Assembly (NCBI RefSeq): GCF_000346465.2
Contig: NC_034009.1
Span: forward strand, 1,155,879 to 1,219,878
Direction: 5' to 3'
From: Prunus persica
Lineage: Eukaryota > Streptophyta > Magnoliopsida > Rosales > Rosaceae
DNA length: 64,000 bases
Below the pieces are notes generated by a model, which had not been told where the DNA came from, did no database searches, and was given only the letters and a program-made list of their open reading frames with translations. The stretch's first letter is position 1; each line of letters begins with the position of its first letter. The position numbers and the translations under genes are program-made. Positions 10,938 through 22,123 of this stretch are shown here, piece by piece.

Positions 10938-11478
10938 TGTAGGAAATAATACTGCTAAATTGCTATAAAATAAACAAAAAACACTACAAACAAAATAAAT
11001 TTTTACAACAGTAGTATGTAATTAAAAGAACCTTAATTGAGTCGAGGCAAGTGTTGGACACTCTGACCTTAAGACGAATTACGCCCCACACTGGTGCTTA
11101 TGGTTCACTAGCGTTCGCCTCCCAGGATACAACGACTCCCCTCCTTATGAAAGAAGCACTGCAATTCACAAGGAACTTTGAACCAAAATTATGCAGGAAA
11201 CTCTCTTTATGCAAACTCTAATGCTCTCTACATTTGAAAGTATGTATCTAGAGAATTAATTGAATTAATAAAACTGCAGGAGGATTGCTCTATTTATAGA
11301 TGATGAAATACCCTTTCCAAAAAGGTATCCCAATCTGAAAAGGCAAACAGTGTATCCTTTGGTCTTGAAGAGTTGTCACCCCCCAATTGAAGATGTCTTT
11401 ACCCAAGAGTCATGTTTTTAACCCAATGGATTTTATTAATTTCCATTCAAATAGAAAATTAATATTAAATTTCTCACA
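10938..11478 (-). repeat. 3' LTR of the Copia element
   Basis: On the minus strand it runs from TGTGAGAAATTT (11478) to TTTCCTACA (10938). A purine-rich tract (TGTGGGGGAT) sits just inside at about 11479-11488, as expected of the polypurine tract. About 230 bases match the truncated partner at 15161-15389, up to position 11165. Confidence 0.65.
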
Positions 11479-12060
11479 ATCCCCCACATGATTGGAAATT
11501 AGTTTCAACAATATGCAAATGATAATGCAGACTTAGAGAGAGTTCCTATTAGAAGAATATGGCATCTGGATAGGTAGCTTTTGGCTTTGAACATTCCATA
11601 GTGAAGTACTATCGGATTTACTTGGCTAATCAGTGAACGTGATGTCTTGAACTGTTCAGCCGTTTGTGTAAATCCAGACAATAATACTCACTCAATACCC
11701 TTCTAGACATATCTGGTTCGATCGGTTGTGCCCGTTTTGGCCCTGAGCAACTCCTGGCATTCATAAGTGCTTTAGAGAATTTAGCCCTAAAAATTCTCAT
11801 GGAAACGGCCCTATTTCACACTTATATAGGTGATTTCCTATTGGTAATATCCTCTCATATCTTACTCGGATAATCAAGGTATAGGAATCATTAAAAGCAT
11901 AGCTTAACCTAAACACATTTCATACAACACTGTATCATCATAGGATATGGGTAGGAGAATATATCTCTGTAGTGTTATTTTTGAGTTATCATAATTTAGT
12001 TGTCCCTTTTGAACCTAGATCTTGGGATCTCCAGTCAACTAGGTTGGGTTTCCACTATGA

Positions 12061-13584
12061 CTACTCATTTGACATGGGCTTTAACCCCATTCCCCTCGAT
12101 GATCTATAAACTTGTTCTCCGTTCAAACCTTTAGTAAATGGATCCGCCAAATTATCTCTTGACTTTATGTAGTCAATGGTAATTATACCACTGGAGAGCA
12201 GTTGCTTAACGGTGTTGTGTCTTCGACGTATATGTCGAGACTTGCCGTTGTACATATTGTTTTGTGCCCTTGCAATTGTAGATTGACTATCACAATGTAT
12301 ACATATAGCAGGCACAGGTTTTGGCCAACATGGAATATCTTCTAAGAAATTACGTAGCCATTCAGCTTCCTCACTAGCTTTATCTAATGCTATGAACTCA
12401 GATTCCATAGTAGATCTAGCTATAATAGTTTGCTTAGTAGATCTCCATGATATAGCCGCACCTCCAATTGTAAAGACATATCCACTTGTAGAATTGGAGT
12501 CTTTAGTATCAGATATCCAATTAGCATCACTATATCCTTCAAGTACAACTGGATATCTTGTATAATGCAATCCAACATTTTTGGTGTATCTTAAGTATCT
12601 TAGAACTCTGACTATAGCTTTCCAATGATCCCTTCCAGGATTACTAGTGTATCTGCTTAATCTATTAACAGAGTAAGCTATATCAGGCCTTGTGCAATTC
12701 GTAAGATACATGAGACTACCAATAATACGAGCATATTCTATTTGTGATACACCATGACCTATATTCTTCACAAGATTAAGACTTGGATCATAAGGAGTTC
12801 TTACTGGACTAGTATCATACTTGCTAAACTTCGCAAGTATTTTCTCAATATAATGTGATTGGGATAAAACTAGTCCATCAGATGTTCTAGAAATTTTAAT
12901 TCCTAGAATCACATCTGCTACTCCCAAATCTTTCATGTCAAAATTTTTGGTCAACATTTTCTTGGTAGATTTAATCATCCCAATATTGCTACCAATAATT
13001 AACATATCATCAACATAAAGACAAATAATGACAAAACCATCTTGAGTGCTTTTCATATAAACACATTTATCACACTCATTGATCTTGAAACCATTTGACA
13101 TTAATGCATTGTCAAATTTCAGATGCCATTGTTTTGGTGCTTGCTTTAACCCGTACAAGGACTTAACAAACTTACATACTTTCTTTTCTTGTCCAGGAAC
13201 AATAAACCCTTCAGGTTGTTCCATATCAATTTCCTCATCTAAATCACCATTTAAAAAGGCCGTTTTCACATCCATTTGATGTATCTCAAGATTATGCAAT
13301 GCTGCAATTGCAATTAACATTCTTATTGATATTATTCTCATAACTGGTGAATATGTGTCAAAATAATCCAATCCTTCTTTTTGTTTATAACCTTTGACAA
13401 CAAGCCTTGCCTTATATTTGTCAACCGATCCATCAGCTTTCATCTTTTTCTTAAAAATCCATTTATAACCCAATGGTTTATTTCCAGGAGGAAGATCCAC
13501 AAGTTCCCAAGTGTGATTTTGCATGATGGATTCAATTTCGGCATTAATAGCCTCTTTCCATAAAAGAGCTTCAGGAGAAGTCAT
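12061..13584 (-). CDS. Copia reverse transcriptase and RNase H (one ORF)
   Basis: A 507-residue ORF starting [13 protein letters not shown]. It contains the copia RT landmarks in order: the entry block (W-LVDLP, then WIFKKK near residue 44), [19 protein letters not shown], and the catalytic YVDDML box near residue 190 ([10 protein letters not shown]). It continues into the RNase H region with [22 protein letters not shown], and the D/S-type HCDSQS. The C-terminus is slightly altered after DPFTKGLNG. It lacks its natural upstream fusion to integrase because of a frameshift at the junction with the neighbouring ORF (about 13585). It copied element RNA into DNA when the element was active; the element as a whole is now defective. 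Confidence 0.9.
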   Translation of the reverse strand: MTSPEALLWKEAINAEIESIMQNHTWELVDLPPGNKPLGYKWIFKKKMKADGSVDKYKARLVVKGYKQKEGLDYFDTYSPVMRIISIRMLIAIAALHNLEIHQMDVKTAFLNGDLDEEIDMEQPEGFIVPGQEKKVCKFVKSLYGLKQAPKQWHLKFDNALMSNGFKINECDKCVYMKSTQDGFVIICLYVDDMLIIGSNIGMIKSTKKMLTKNFDMKDLGVADVILGIKISRTSDGLVLSQSHYIEKILAKFSKYDTSPVRTPYDPSLNLVKNIGHGVSQIEYARIIGSLMYLTNCTRPDIAYSVNRLSRYTSNPGRDHWKAIVRVLRYLRYTKNVGLHYTRYPVVLEGYSDANWISDTKDSNSTSGYVFTIGGAAISWRSTKQTIIARSTMESEFIALDKASEEAEWLRNFLEDIPCWPKPVPAICIHCDSQSTIARAQNNMYNGKSRHIRRRHNTVKQLLSSGIITIDYIKSRDNLADPFTKGLNGEQVYRSSRGMGLKPMSNE

Positions 13585-14636
13585 GGCTTCTTGTAAGTTT
13601 GAGGCTCATTTTCTAACAAATAAGTTAGAAACTCAGGACCAAAGGATTTGGTTGTCTTAGCTCTCTTACTACGCCTGGGTTCATGTCCAGGTTCTGGTTC
13701 TGCAGTCTTTTGGTCTATATTTTCTTGATGACTTTCTTGGTTATCGCTATTAACATTATCTAAGGTTCTTTTAAGTGTATTTCTTTCTTGTGCATCCTTA
13801 TAAGGAAATACATTTTCAAAGAAAGATACATTCCTTGATTCAATAATCGTATTCACATGTACATCTAATATATCAGATTTGTGTACAAGGAAACGATATG
13901 CACTACTGTTAATGGCATAACCGATAAATATACAGTCAATAGTTTTGGGTCCTATCTTAACCTTTTTAGGGGTTGGAACCGCAACTTTAGCTAGACATCC
14001 CCACACTTTCAAGTATTTATAGGAAGGCTTGTGACCTTTCCATAACTCATAAGGTGTTTTGTCTAACTTTTTATGAGGCAATTTGTTGAGAATGTAATTA
14101 GCAGAAAGTAAAGCTTCCCCCCACAAATTCTGGGGTGCTCCAGAACTTACTAGCAACGCATTCATCATTTCTTTTAAAGTACGATTTTTGCGTTCAGCAA
14201 TACCATTTTGCTGAGGTGAGTATGGAGCAGTAGTTTGGTGAATAATTCCGTGTTGGGAACAAAACTCACCAAAAGGTGATTCATATTCACCACCTCTATC
14301 ACTTCTTAATATCTTTATTTTCCTGCTAAGTTGATTCTCAACTTCACTTTTATAATGTTTGAACATTTCTATGGCCTCATCTTTGCTTCTTAGCAAATAT
14401 ACTTGACAATATCTTGTACAATCATCAATAAAAGTAATAAAGTACTTTTTACCACCTCTAGTTTGTACAAATTTCAAGTCACAAATATCACTGTGAATTA
14501 ATTCTAGAGGTTCTGTACTTCTTTCTATAGACTGGAATGATGATCTAGTTAGTTTTGCTTCAACACAGGTTTCACATTTATTATGGAAATCAATATGAAA
14601 CTTAGGTATTAGTTCCATGTTAATTAATTGACGCAA
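13581..14636 (-). pseudogene. Copia integrase fragment
   Basis: A 351-residue frame with the GAG-pre-integrase remnant and zinc-binding tail ([11 protein letters not shown]), then the integrase core: [14 protein letters not shown], a DRGGEYES block and the glutamate in [15 protein letters not shown], giving a D-D-E triad. It reads to a premature stop at 13581-13583, where a one-base loss separates it from the RT frame; the two ORFs overlap by 4 bases. Upstream, the histidine part of the pre-integrase motif ([10 protein letters not shown]) is open for a few codons to about 14664 and then blocked. In intact copia elements this is one polyprotein with protease and RT. Confidence 0.85.
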
Positions 14637-15160
14637 TTTGTCATAATTAACATGCCCTAATCTTCAAGATAATTAACACACAGAAATTAATAATACAATA
14701 CCGATAAGAAGTATAGCAAACGCAATATGCAATTTATTCAAGATAACAGTAATACAGAATGCTATATTTCACAGATACAGTGAATTTAATGTATGTAGAT
14801 AAATATAATCAGAATTTATAAACAGAATAAAAAATGATGCCAAACAGAAAATAGATTCCAAATAAATAAATAAAAACGATGCTGTATATTTAGACTTTGT
14901 CTAACAATAGAAACAGAAGGCAATCAGTGTTTGTGGCAATCTTTATTTAAGGGTCCCGATTATTATAACTTAGCTTTGGTTAACTTCGAATTGTATAAAA
15001 CAAAGGAAATTAACAGGAAACCAATTCAATCGAATAAACAACTAATAAAAAGATGTTTTGCTGTTTGTACCAAAATCAAACCTTTTTGCAGCGTTAACAA
15101 TTAAATGCACAAAACAGATTAATGTATATAGCAATTATCAAGGATAATTCGTCTTAAGAT

Positions 15161-15389
15161 TGTAGGAAATAATACTGCTAAATTGCTATAAAATAAACAA
15201 ATAAACACTACAAACAAAATAAATTTTTACAACAGTAGTATGTAATTAAAAGAACCTTAATTGAGTCGAGGCAAGTGTTGGACACTCTGACCTTAAGACG
15301 AATTACGCCCCACACTGGTGCTTATGGTTCACTAGTGTTCGTCTCCCATGATACAACGACTCCCCTCCTTATGAAAGAAGCACTGCAAT
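15161..15389 (-). repeat. Truncated 5' LTR of the Copia element
   Basis: About 229 bases matching 10938-11165 with few changes and one inserted base. The outer half of the LTR is missing, and F-box coding sequence resumes at 15390. No initiator-tRNA primer binding site is evident next to its inner end. Confidence 0.8.
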
Positions 15390-15503
15390 ATTCTCAACTG
15401 GGTATCCACTGCTGCTGTTGCTGACTATCACCCATTTCTTCCTAATTTTTGTCTGCTTAGACTTGGCATTCGAAATATTCTCCATCCGATTCCTCATCAT
15501 CAT
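15390..15503 (-). pseudogene. N-terminal codons of the interrupted F-box gene
   Basis: From an ATG at 15503, 38 codons are open (MMMRNRMENISNAKSKQ, then RKKWVIVSNSSSGYP) and stop exactly where LTR sequence begins. The strand matches the F-box fragment at 10040-10937, and in several F-box/DUF295 genes a short Lys-rich leader precedes the F-box, so I read these as the two halves of one gene. The join is off by one base, consistent with a small deletion at the insertion site. A TAG-ended leader upstream and the AT-rich DNA beyond it look like the 5' UTR. Confidence 0.55.
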
Positions 15504-15874
15504 CTATAAATCCTTAATTAGTTATTATTGATCTGATATCTGAGCAAGCAAGGGAAAAATCAAAGATTATTGTCAATTTAGCTGAATGTAGACACAGATA
15601 ATGATCAAAATCGTCGAATTAAAAACCAAAACGAAACACAGACAGACAAAAAATTTCTTCTCATACTAACAAAACAATGTAGCTATGGAGAATATATATA
15701 TATTATTAGTTTATTTTTACTCAAGGGAACAAGGTTTCTGAATCCTACCCAACCCAAGTAAGTGTTTCATATAATTTGGCTGTAGACACGTGTTTGTGCA
15801 AATAATCTCACGGGAGAATATTCGCTTCTAGATCCTTTAACCTTCGATCTTCCTTCTCTCTCTTCCTCGATTCC
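15504..15874. other. 5' UTR and promoter region of the F-box gene
   Basis: No coding potential. A long CT-rich and AT-rich region lies upstream of the ATG at 15503, with a (TA)n run near 15690. Confidence 0.35.
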
Positions 15875-16492
15875 TGTAAAAAAGACTGGAGTAAATAGAC
15901 CACACCCGGGGGGTGTTGGCCAAAGGCCCTCCGATGCCTAAGTTAGTTCGAGTGTTTGTAGGAAAACAATAGCTAAGCAAAGGGTACGGAGTTTTATGTA
16001 GGGTGTAAACCGGGTGGCCGGAGCCGTGTGTGGTGGCCGGAGCCGTGGGGAGAAAATATGGAGAGTGGAGAGGGAGAGAGAGCTTCGGGTATTTTTCTCT
16101 GGTATAAGGAGTAGGTTTAGATGTCCCTTGAATGATGAATGAGGTCGTCTATTTATAGGAGCCTCGGGGCTAGGGTTTCGTAGGAATCCAGTTGGGCCTG
16201 ATAATATCTGAATTAAATATATATTATCTCTTAAGAAGATAATATCTGAATTAAATGATATTATCTCTTAAAAAGATAATATCTGATTTAAATGATATTA
16301 TCTTCTCTTTATTAGGATAATATCTTAATTAATAATATTATCTCTTTAAATAAAGATAATATCATATTAATTAAGATATTTATCCCAATTAATTAATTAG
16401 CCAGATAAACTGGTTTAATTAATTAATTAAAGAGATAATCTTCTTTTCCACGTGGCGTGCCCTGATTGGAGACGAAAATATATGCTCCCACA
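15875..16492 (-). mobile_element. Solo-LTR-like block
   Basis: On the minus strand it starts TGTGGGAGCATATATTTTCG and ends TTTTTTACA, a TG..CA block of 618 bases. It contains a palindromic AT repeat and a GCCCTCCGATGCCTAAGTTAG string that I also see, in slightly different form, at about 32770, so the string belongs to a dispersed family. The flanking 5-mers (ATTCC, ACACG) do not match, so a solo LTR with an intact target duplication is not shown. Confidence 0.4.
16198..16400. repeat. Tandem AT-rich units, each with internal dyad symmetry (GATAATATC..GATATTATC)
   Basis: About five diverged units of 35-45 bases, each starting GATAATATC followed by an AATTAA-type spacer and then GATATTATC or a variant. 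The pairs can fold as hairpins. They lie within the LTR-like block. Confidence 0.75.
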
Positions 16493-19215
16493 ACACGCAC
16501 ACGACCTAATCGACTAATTACAAGTTGCATGTCAAATAGAATTCAAGGGATCCAAAAAGGTCCTACAAAGAAAAATAAAATAAAAACTAACCTGGCCAAC
16601 AAGATTGTAATTATATCCAACAGATTCAATTCAGAAAGAATATATGTATATGAGTTTATATAGACGTATGGAGTTTCCTTGTGGCGTTGTGGGATTAGGA
16701 TTCCTGTTATGTTAAAAATAAAAAATTGACAGCCAAATATCCTTATAATTAAAACAATAAGGGTCTTAAGCCTAGGATTATGACTACTTGACTATAGTAT
16801 ATCAATTAATATAGAAATCAATATTAAATCATTAATTAATCTAAAGAAAATCAATATCATATTATTAACTAAATTAGCAAATCATGTGATCGTACCTCGT
16901 GCAACCTCTTCCTCCTTGAGTTGGCTACTGATTATATGAATACAATAAAGAGAGCCAAATTAGAAAAATAAAAATAAAAATAAAAAATAAGAAAAGATAA
17001 TTTAAAAACAAAATTGGCTTTTGCTTAAAGATTAAAAAAAAAGAAAGCATAAGACTTACTTTGGAGTTGTGCAATTGGTGTTTGTTCCTTAAAAAGTTCG
17101 TTTGCTCAAAATTAGCTTTAATAAAATTGGTGTTAATCCTTTGTAAAAACTAGCCTCTCTGCACGCGCTTCTGCGTCTGCGAGAGGCTTTTTTTTAAAAA
17201 ATTTAAATTTATTTTAGAATTAAAAAAGATAATGGATAGTTGTGTTCCATAAAAATAGGATTCATTATCTGAATTTTCTTTTAATTTTAATTTTTTTAAT
17301 ATGAAAAATTGTGAATTTACCATATTATCCTCATTTAATTAATAATTTTAATTCTTAATGTTTGCATTAACCAAGGGCATTTTCTGGTATTTTGAATGTT
17401 TCACCATTCTCTGCCTTTTGCTTTATATATATAGATAACTCCTCCCAATCCCACATAAATAAGGAGTTGTGCAGTGTAAAGTTGTCTTTTTAAAAAAATC
17501 CTTGTTTAAAAAGAAGAAGAACAAAGCTTGTTAAAAGGCCTTTTTTTTTTAATGGCCTTTTATCATGTTTTAAGTAGCCCATATCAGAGCTTGTTAAAGC
17601 CCACGTTTAACCTTAATTCAGTTTTATTTATTTCTTTTTTTAAACCCTGGTTTAAAACGATGTTGTTTTGGCTAGGATGTTTTATAAAAAAAATTAGGCG
17701 TGCTCAGCAAAACTTGGTTTTGGTTGAGGCAATTTGTTGAACAAGTTGAGTGCACCACCCAACCTCACCAAAGGGACAAGATGCAGCATTTGTAGAGACT
17801 TTTTCGGAGAGGAAAGGTGCAGTTGCATTTCCTTGAGCCTTAATAAATCTACCACTATGTACATCCAATCCTATCCAAGTCAATCCAAAGTGCATTAGGA
17901 CTTAAATGGGAATGGGCTTCCTTTTATCTTTTGAAATGCTAATTTCTGTTTTCTTTTTTAGAGATATTTTCTAAGGTATGGAAGTCTGTTATTAAATTTT
18001 TTTTTTTTCACATCATCTCTAAAGAAAATAAAAAAAGAACATATTGTGGGTCTTTTTTTGGTGCTTATCTTAGATAATTTTTTTTGGGAGATTCAATATT
18101 ATACCCAATATAGGAGTCTAAATTATAAAAAAATCCTATATGAAATGGACTTTAGAAACACACCCAAATTTTATTTACAACATAACAAAAAGGCAGTTTA
18201 TCTATATTATTAATGCTAAAAATGGGTACATAATTAAATATCACCTTTTTTTTTTTTTTTGTTGCTGTTGCTTAGAATTATTTATTAGCAAAACAAAAAA
18301 CAAAACAAAAGTTTATTTATAAAGAAAAGTTATTGCGACATCTTAATTTAACATTAATAGATTAAATAGAAAAAAGTTGTGGGTATTCATGTTTTTTGAT
18401 CAATTATGTACGCTTCCCAACATTTACAGTGAAAAAAAAGTTGGCCGTTTTCAGCCACTTATTTCTACAACCTACCATCCTTTAACTATTGCATGACTTG
18501 TTCCCCTTTTATTTTGTTTATCTTTGTCTAGAGTCTTTTTAGTCCAGCCTTTATTCTTGTTCTATTTCTCCTTGGTAGCTCGCAGTTTTCTCCTTTAGCT
18601 ATTGGTTGGCCTGTTTAACATTTAAAGGCAAAAAAACACATCATACAAGACATTGTGAATTTCATTAACCGTGGGTTCATAATTGTTGTTCTTCTACATC
18701 TTCCACGAAGTTAAAGTCAGGTTAATGTTCACCATGAAAAATCCAAACTTGATCTTCATAACGAGTGGTACAGGTGGTATCCAGTGTCTCTGAATATACA
18801 TCAACGGCTAACAATTAATGTTGATTTTTATTACTGAACAACCACACCATATCGGTCAACCCGCAGCCCTTTCACGGTAAAAAAGGTCCATGAGCCTCCC
18901 TCGGCAAAACCGAAGCAAACCATTGTTAGTTTACACATTTCAAATTTATTTATTTATTTTCCTGAATGGCCCAAATTTAACAACCACTATGGGCTATCTT
19001 TTTTGGTTCTAAATTTTTTAACCTAGCTTAAACCTAGCCCAAGGAACTGGTCTTTGTTGAGCAAGAATTCTTCTATAGTATGGGGAGTGATCAAATTGGG
19101 ATAAGCCTCTTGTGGGGATTTACTATGCGGGCGGAGCCCAGAACCAATAGGCATCACTTTGTTAAGTGTGAACTAGTCGATAACTGAAAACCCAATCCAT
19201 TATCTCTCTTTTACA
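16493..19215. other. Gene-poor AT-rich intergenic region
   Basis: No supported gene over 2.7 kb. A GC-rich imperfect hairpin (GCCTCTCTGCACGCGC against GCGTCTGCGAGAGGC) followed by T8 lies at about 17155-17192 and stands out from the AT-rich surroundings; it resembles a transposon end. Short minus-strand codons at 17704-17895 have no firm match. Confidence 0.4.
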
Positions 19216-19553
19216 ATATTTGGGGAGGGCACAATTTCGAGTCAACCCAGCTTAACTGCCTAAGAAAGCATAAATCGCTATATATGAATTAAGTTATCAA
19301 TTGGAACAAAAACTTAAGAGTGTTTATAATTTTGGGTTAATCTGACCAAACCGCCTGACCCGCTCACAAAAGAATTGGGTTGGCCTAATAATGAATGGGT
19401 CTTGAGCCCAAAAATTACAAACTTGCCCAACCTATGTAATTACGGGTTAGCCTAATAATGAGAAGGTATTGGTCTAATATTGAGCGGGTCTTGAGCTTAA
19501 TAATGGGTTGGGTTATAAGTTGGGACCAAAATCAACCCAACCCAACTCGTACC
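19216..19553. repeat. Degenerate repeat of the same family as 25157-25469
   Basis: Shares phrases with the copy at 25.2 kb: AATGAATGGGTCTTGAG (there AATGAGTGGGTCTTGAG), GGGTTAGCCTAATAATG-like strings, and an end reading ACTCGTACCCATCTCT against ACTCATGCCCACCCCT. Non-coding. Confidence 0.5.
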
Positions 19554-19831
19554 CATCTCTACAATATAATAATATTTTCTTATTGTATTAATGAGGGTTG
19601 AAAACCGGCAAAAGAAAACTAACCAAAACCTAATCTGAACTAAAAGAGCCTACATAAATCTTCAAACTAATAACCTTGTTGCGTTAAATTACATTGGAGT
19701 ATCTCACAGGAACTTTTTTTTTAAAAAAAATTTTTTTTCATAAATTACGATAACATTTCGTTTACTATTTCTTGTCGAGCATATTAACCTTTATGATTGT
19801 TCTAAAAAAAAAAAACTTTTGAACAGATGAA

Positions 19832-20470
19832 TCACATAATCTTATCAGTTGATAAGAAGCTATAGATAAACATATCTCTAATCTCACCTTTGCAATACCC
19901 ATACTTCCTCAACAACCCTTCTTTCAGAAACCCAACTTTCTCCAAAACCCTTTGAGATCCCTTATTCTCAACCTCCACCAAAGCCTCAATCCTCACCAAA
20001 CATGGGAGCTCTCTGAACACCCTACACATGGCCATCCTCAATGCCACTGTTGCAATCCCTTGCCCACAGTACTCTGCGGACACAACATAGCTAACATGTG
20101 CTCTACACATGTCATCACCCTGTTCTGGTTTGACAGAAACATATCCAATTGATTGGTCATCCAAACATATGGACTGACGCCACGGATGTGTAGCAAGCTT
20201 CTCAATATATGTCAAGGCTTCTTCCCTAGAGGTTATGGTGTTCCATCTTAGATAGCGTGTTACTTTATCATCACTTGCCCATTTGAGGAAGTCATTGGCA
20301 TCAGAGAGTTTGAAAGGACGAAGGGAAATTCTTGATGAGTTCATAGAATTGCAGGAAATTTGAGATGGTTCCAAGCACAATTTGGAATAAGTAGGCATGT
20401 AAAGTGGTGGATCATATGAATGTGTAGCTTTGCCGCGGAGGACCAGGTCAATTATTTTGACACTTGCCAT
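19832..20470 (-). CDS. GNAT-family N-acetyltransferase, RimJ/RimL-like (copy A)
   Basis: Single-exon ORF of 212 residues. After a 45-residue N-terminal extension not present in its neighbours comes the acetyltransferase_3 fold: SRISLRPFKLSDANDFLKWA, then WNTITSREEALTYI, SICLDDQSIGYVSV, and the acetyl-CoA-binding segment CGQGIATVALRMA (R/Q-x-x-G-x-G/A type) near residue 136. It then has VRIEALVEVENKGSQRVLEKVGF and a C-terminal YSFLSTD. Family members transfer an acetyl group from acetyl-CoA to an amine; the substrate of plant members of this group is generally unknown. It is one of four paralogues in 5 kb, closest in orientation to copy B. The extension starts at a good ATG, but an internal Met just before SSRISLRP would give a protein of the usual 165-175 residues and may be the real start. 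Confidence 0.85.
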   Translation of the reverse strand: MASVKIIDLVLRGKATHSYDPPLYMPTYSKLCLEPSQISCNSMNSSRISLRPFKLSDANDFLKWASDDKVTRYLRWNTITSREEALTYIEKLATHPWRQSICLDDQSIGYVSVKPEQGDDMCRAHVSYVVSAEYCGQGIATVALRMAMCRVFRELPCLVRIEALVEVENKGSQRVLEKVGFLKEGLLRKYGYCKGEIRDMFIYSFLSTDKIM

Positions 20471-21037
20471 TCAAAATCTTATCCAATAATGCATTTGGGT
20501 GCATTGAACCTGCCTAGAGTACTGGTACTGCAAGCAGATAAATTAGCCACTACCTAGGTGAGAAACTCTCATGTAATAGGGATAACACTTTTTACTATTC
20601 TCAGTTAATAACTTAATGACACATAGGATAACTTTTTCACGTGTGATTGTGTTATTGGCCGGCTATGTAAGAATGGAAGAAATGAAAAAATAATTAAAAA
20701 TTGGGTTGAGCTAAAGTCTGGCCAACTCCAAACATAGTTCCATCCCTAATAACAAATATTGTCTAGTTATGTTTATGAATCTGAATTATAAATAACAACT
20801 TGTAACACATGTTATGTTTTAACTGACGGTACTTGTCACTCAGCCTGTCATGTGTCAGGATGTCCAAATAGGTTTTTTAGGACTATTGGTGGGTGGAATA
20901 AATTGCCTAGCAATATGCTAGAGGCATTGTAAAAGTACTTACAAAGGTAGACAATTATCTGAATTGTAATTCAATACCATACAAGCAAGCCTGACTGCAA
21001 ATGCTTCAACAAGCTAGCTAGCATGAAAACGTGAGTT
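20471..21037. other. Intergenic region between GNAT copies A and B
   Basis: No gene; holds the upstream region of copy A and the 3' flank of copy B. Confidence 0.4.
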
Positions 21038-21559
21038 TCAAGGCATAGAATCAGAGAACAGAAGACTATACATGAAAACATCATGAACTGCACCTTTGTG
21101 AAAAGTATACTTCCTCAAGAGGCCTTCCTTGTAGAACCCAAGTTTCTCCAACACCCTCTGGGAGGCCCTGTTCTCCACCAAAACCAGAGCTTGCATTCTG
21201 ACCAAATCGGTGAGCTCTTTAAACCCATCACTTATGGCCATCTTCACAGCTCTGGTTGCTATGCCTTGTCCCCAATACTCAGTAGCTAACGCGTATCCCA
21301 CCTCTGCTCGACACTTGTCATCACCACCTTGTGGCTTGATGAAGAGAAATCCGATCGAACGGTCATGGATGCAGATGGATCTGCAATAAGGGTGAGGGAT
21401 GCAAAAATCCTTGATGTAGGAAAGTGCTTCTTCCTTAGAGGTGAATGTGTTCCAACGAGTGAATTGTGTTACCTTTTCATCACCGGCATACGTCAAGAAG
21501 TCCTCAGCATCTGAGGGCCTATAAGGACGGAGTGTGATTTCCAGAGAATTGTTTGCCAT
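21038..21559 (-). CDS. GNAT-family N-acetyltransferase, RimJ/RimL-like (copy B)
   Basis: Single-exon ORF of 173 residues, the normal length for this family. Order of landmarks: LEITLRPYRPSDAEDFLTYA, FTRWNTFTSKEEALSYI, SICIHDRSIGFLFIKP, CRAEVGYALATEYWGQGIAT (acetyl-CoA site, GQGIAT near residue 116), then LVRMQALVLVENRASQRVLE and KLGFYKEGLLRKY. The reading frame is intact and the ATG at 21559 is in a good position. It faces away from copy C across a 564-base intergenic region, so the two may share promoter DNA. The substrate cannot be read from sequence. Confidence 0.88.
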   Translation of the reverse strand: MANNSLEITLRPYRPSDAEDFLTYAGDEKVTQFTRWNTFTSKEEALSYIKDFCIPHPYCRSICIHDRSIGFLFIKPQGGDDKCRAEVGYALATEYWGQGIATRAVKMAISDGFKELTDLVRMQALVLVENRASQRVLEKLGFYKEGLLRKYTFHKGAVHDVFMYSLLFSDSMP

Positions 21560-22123
21560 TTCCTTTGTGATTAAGTCTATGAGTGATTGACTAGCAAGTT
21601 TGCATCACAAACATATACAAAGCTATTCTTTTAATTTTTAAACATCTCATCAACTCGGCATGTCAAATTGTCATGTGGCCATAGAAGTTGCTCCAACATG
21701 ATACTTGGATTTGAATATAATAATAAAAAATTGTTATTTACCCATTTCTCCAACATTGAACCAATTCCTTTGCACAGAATGTAAAGAAAAAAAAGTGTCT
21801 TTTTCAACAGACAAGGAAAACAGCAAAGAAAAACATACAACATGCCCAGTGTTGCCCTTGCTCTGGTAATTGGTCAGCCAAGGCGGCCACAACTCACAAG
21901 CACAAGACTTTCTTGCTGATTGCGACATTTTCTTCTTGCCCACCACTCCACGTAATTGACCAAAAGCAAAGAACCCACCTTGGCCCCTACTCATTATAAT
22001 ACACAACCGTATTTCTTGGCAATTACTCATATAATTTCCAAGTGACCACAGTGAGAATTTGCCCACAAGGAGAGAAGTTCAGGCCTATCAAATGGAAGAG
22101 AAGGCAGTGAAGCTGACTTCTCC
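21560..22123. promoter_or_regulatory. Intergenic region between divergent GNAT copies B and C
   Basis: Upstream DNA of copy C. It contains a stretch (about 21840-21895, CTGGTAATTGGTCAGCCAAGG) that is homologous to the doubled 54-bp repeat upstream of copy D, and the leader strings AAGTGACCACAGTGAGAATT and CAATTACTCATATAATTTCC that copy D also has. The C/D duplication therefore included the promoter. Confidence 0.5.

Larger units (their letters stand above)
10938..15389 (-). mobile_element. Damaged Ty1/copia LTR retrotransposon inserted in the F-box gene
   Basis: Direct repeats beginning TGTAGGAAATAATACTGC occur at 10938 and 15161. Between them, on the minus strand, are integrase and then reverse transcriptase/RNase H, the gene order of Ty1/copia. 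No gag (CCHC knuckle) or protease is present: coding starts inside the GAG-pre-integrase region near 14664, after about 500 bases of non-coding leader. The 5' LTR (right-hand side) is truncated to about 229 bases, and no target duplication is visible, consistent with a deletion at that junction after insertion. The element cannot move by itself. Confidence 0.85.

Noticed and set aside
17704..17895. 63-residue minus ORF resembling an RNase H-like segment (HSGRFIKAQGNA)
   Set aside because: Similarity is weak and short, with no catalytic residues; not enough for a call.
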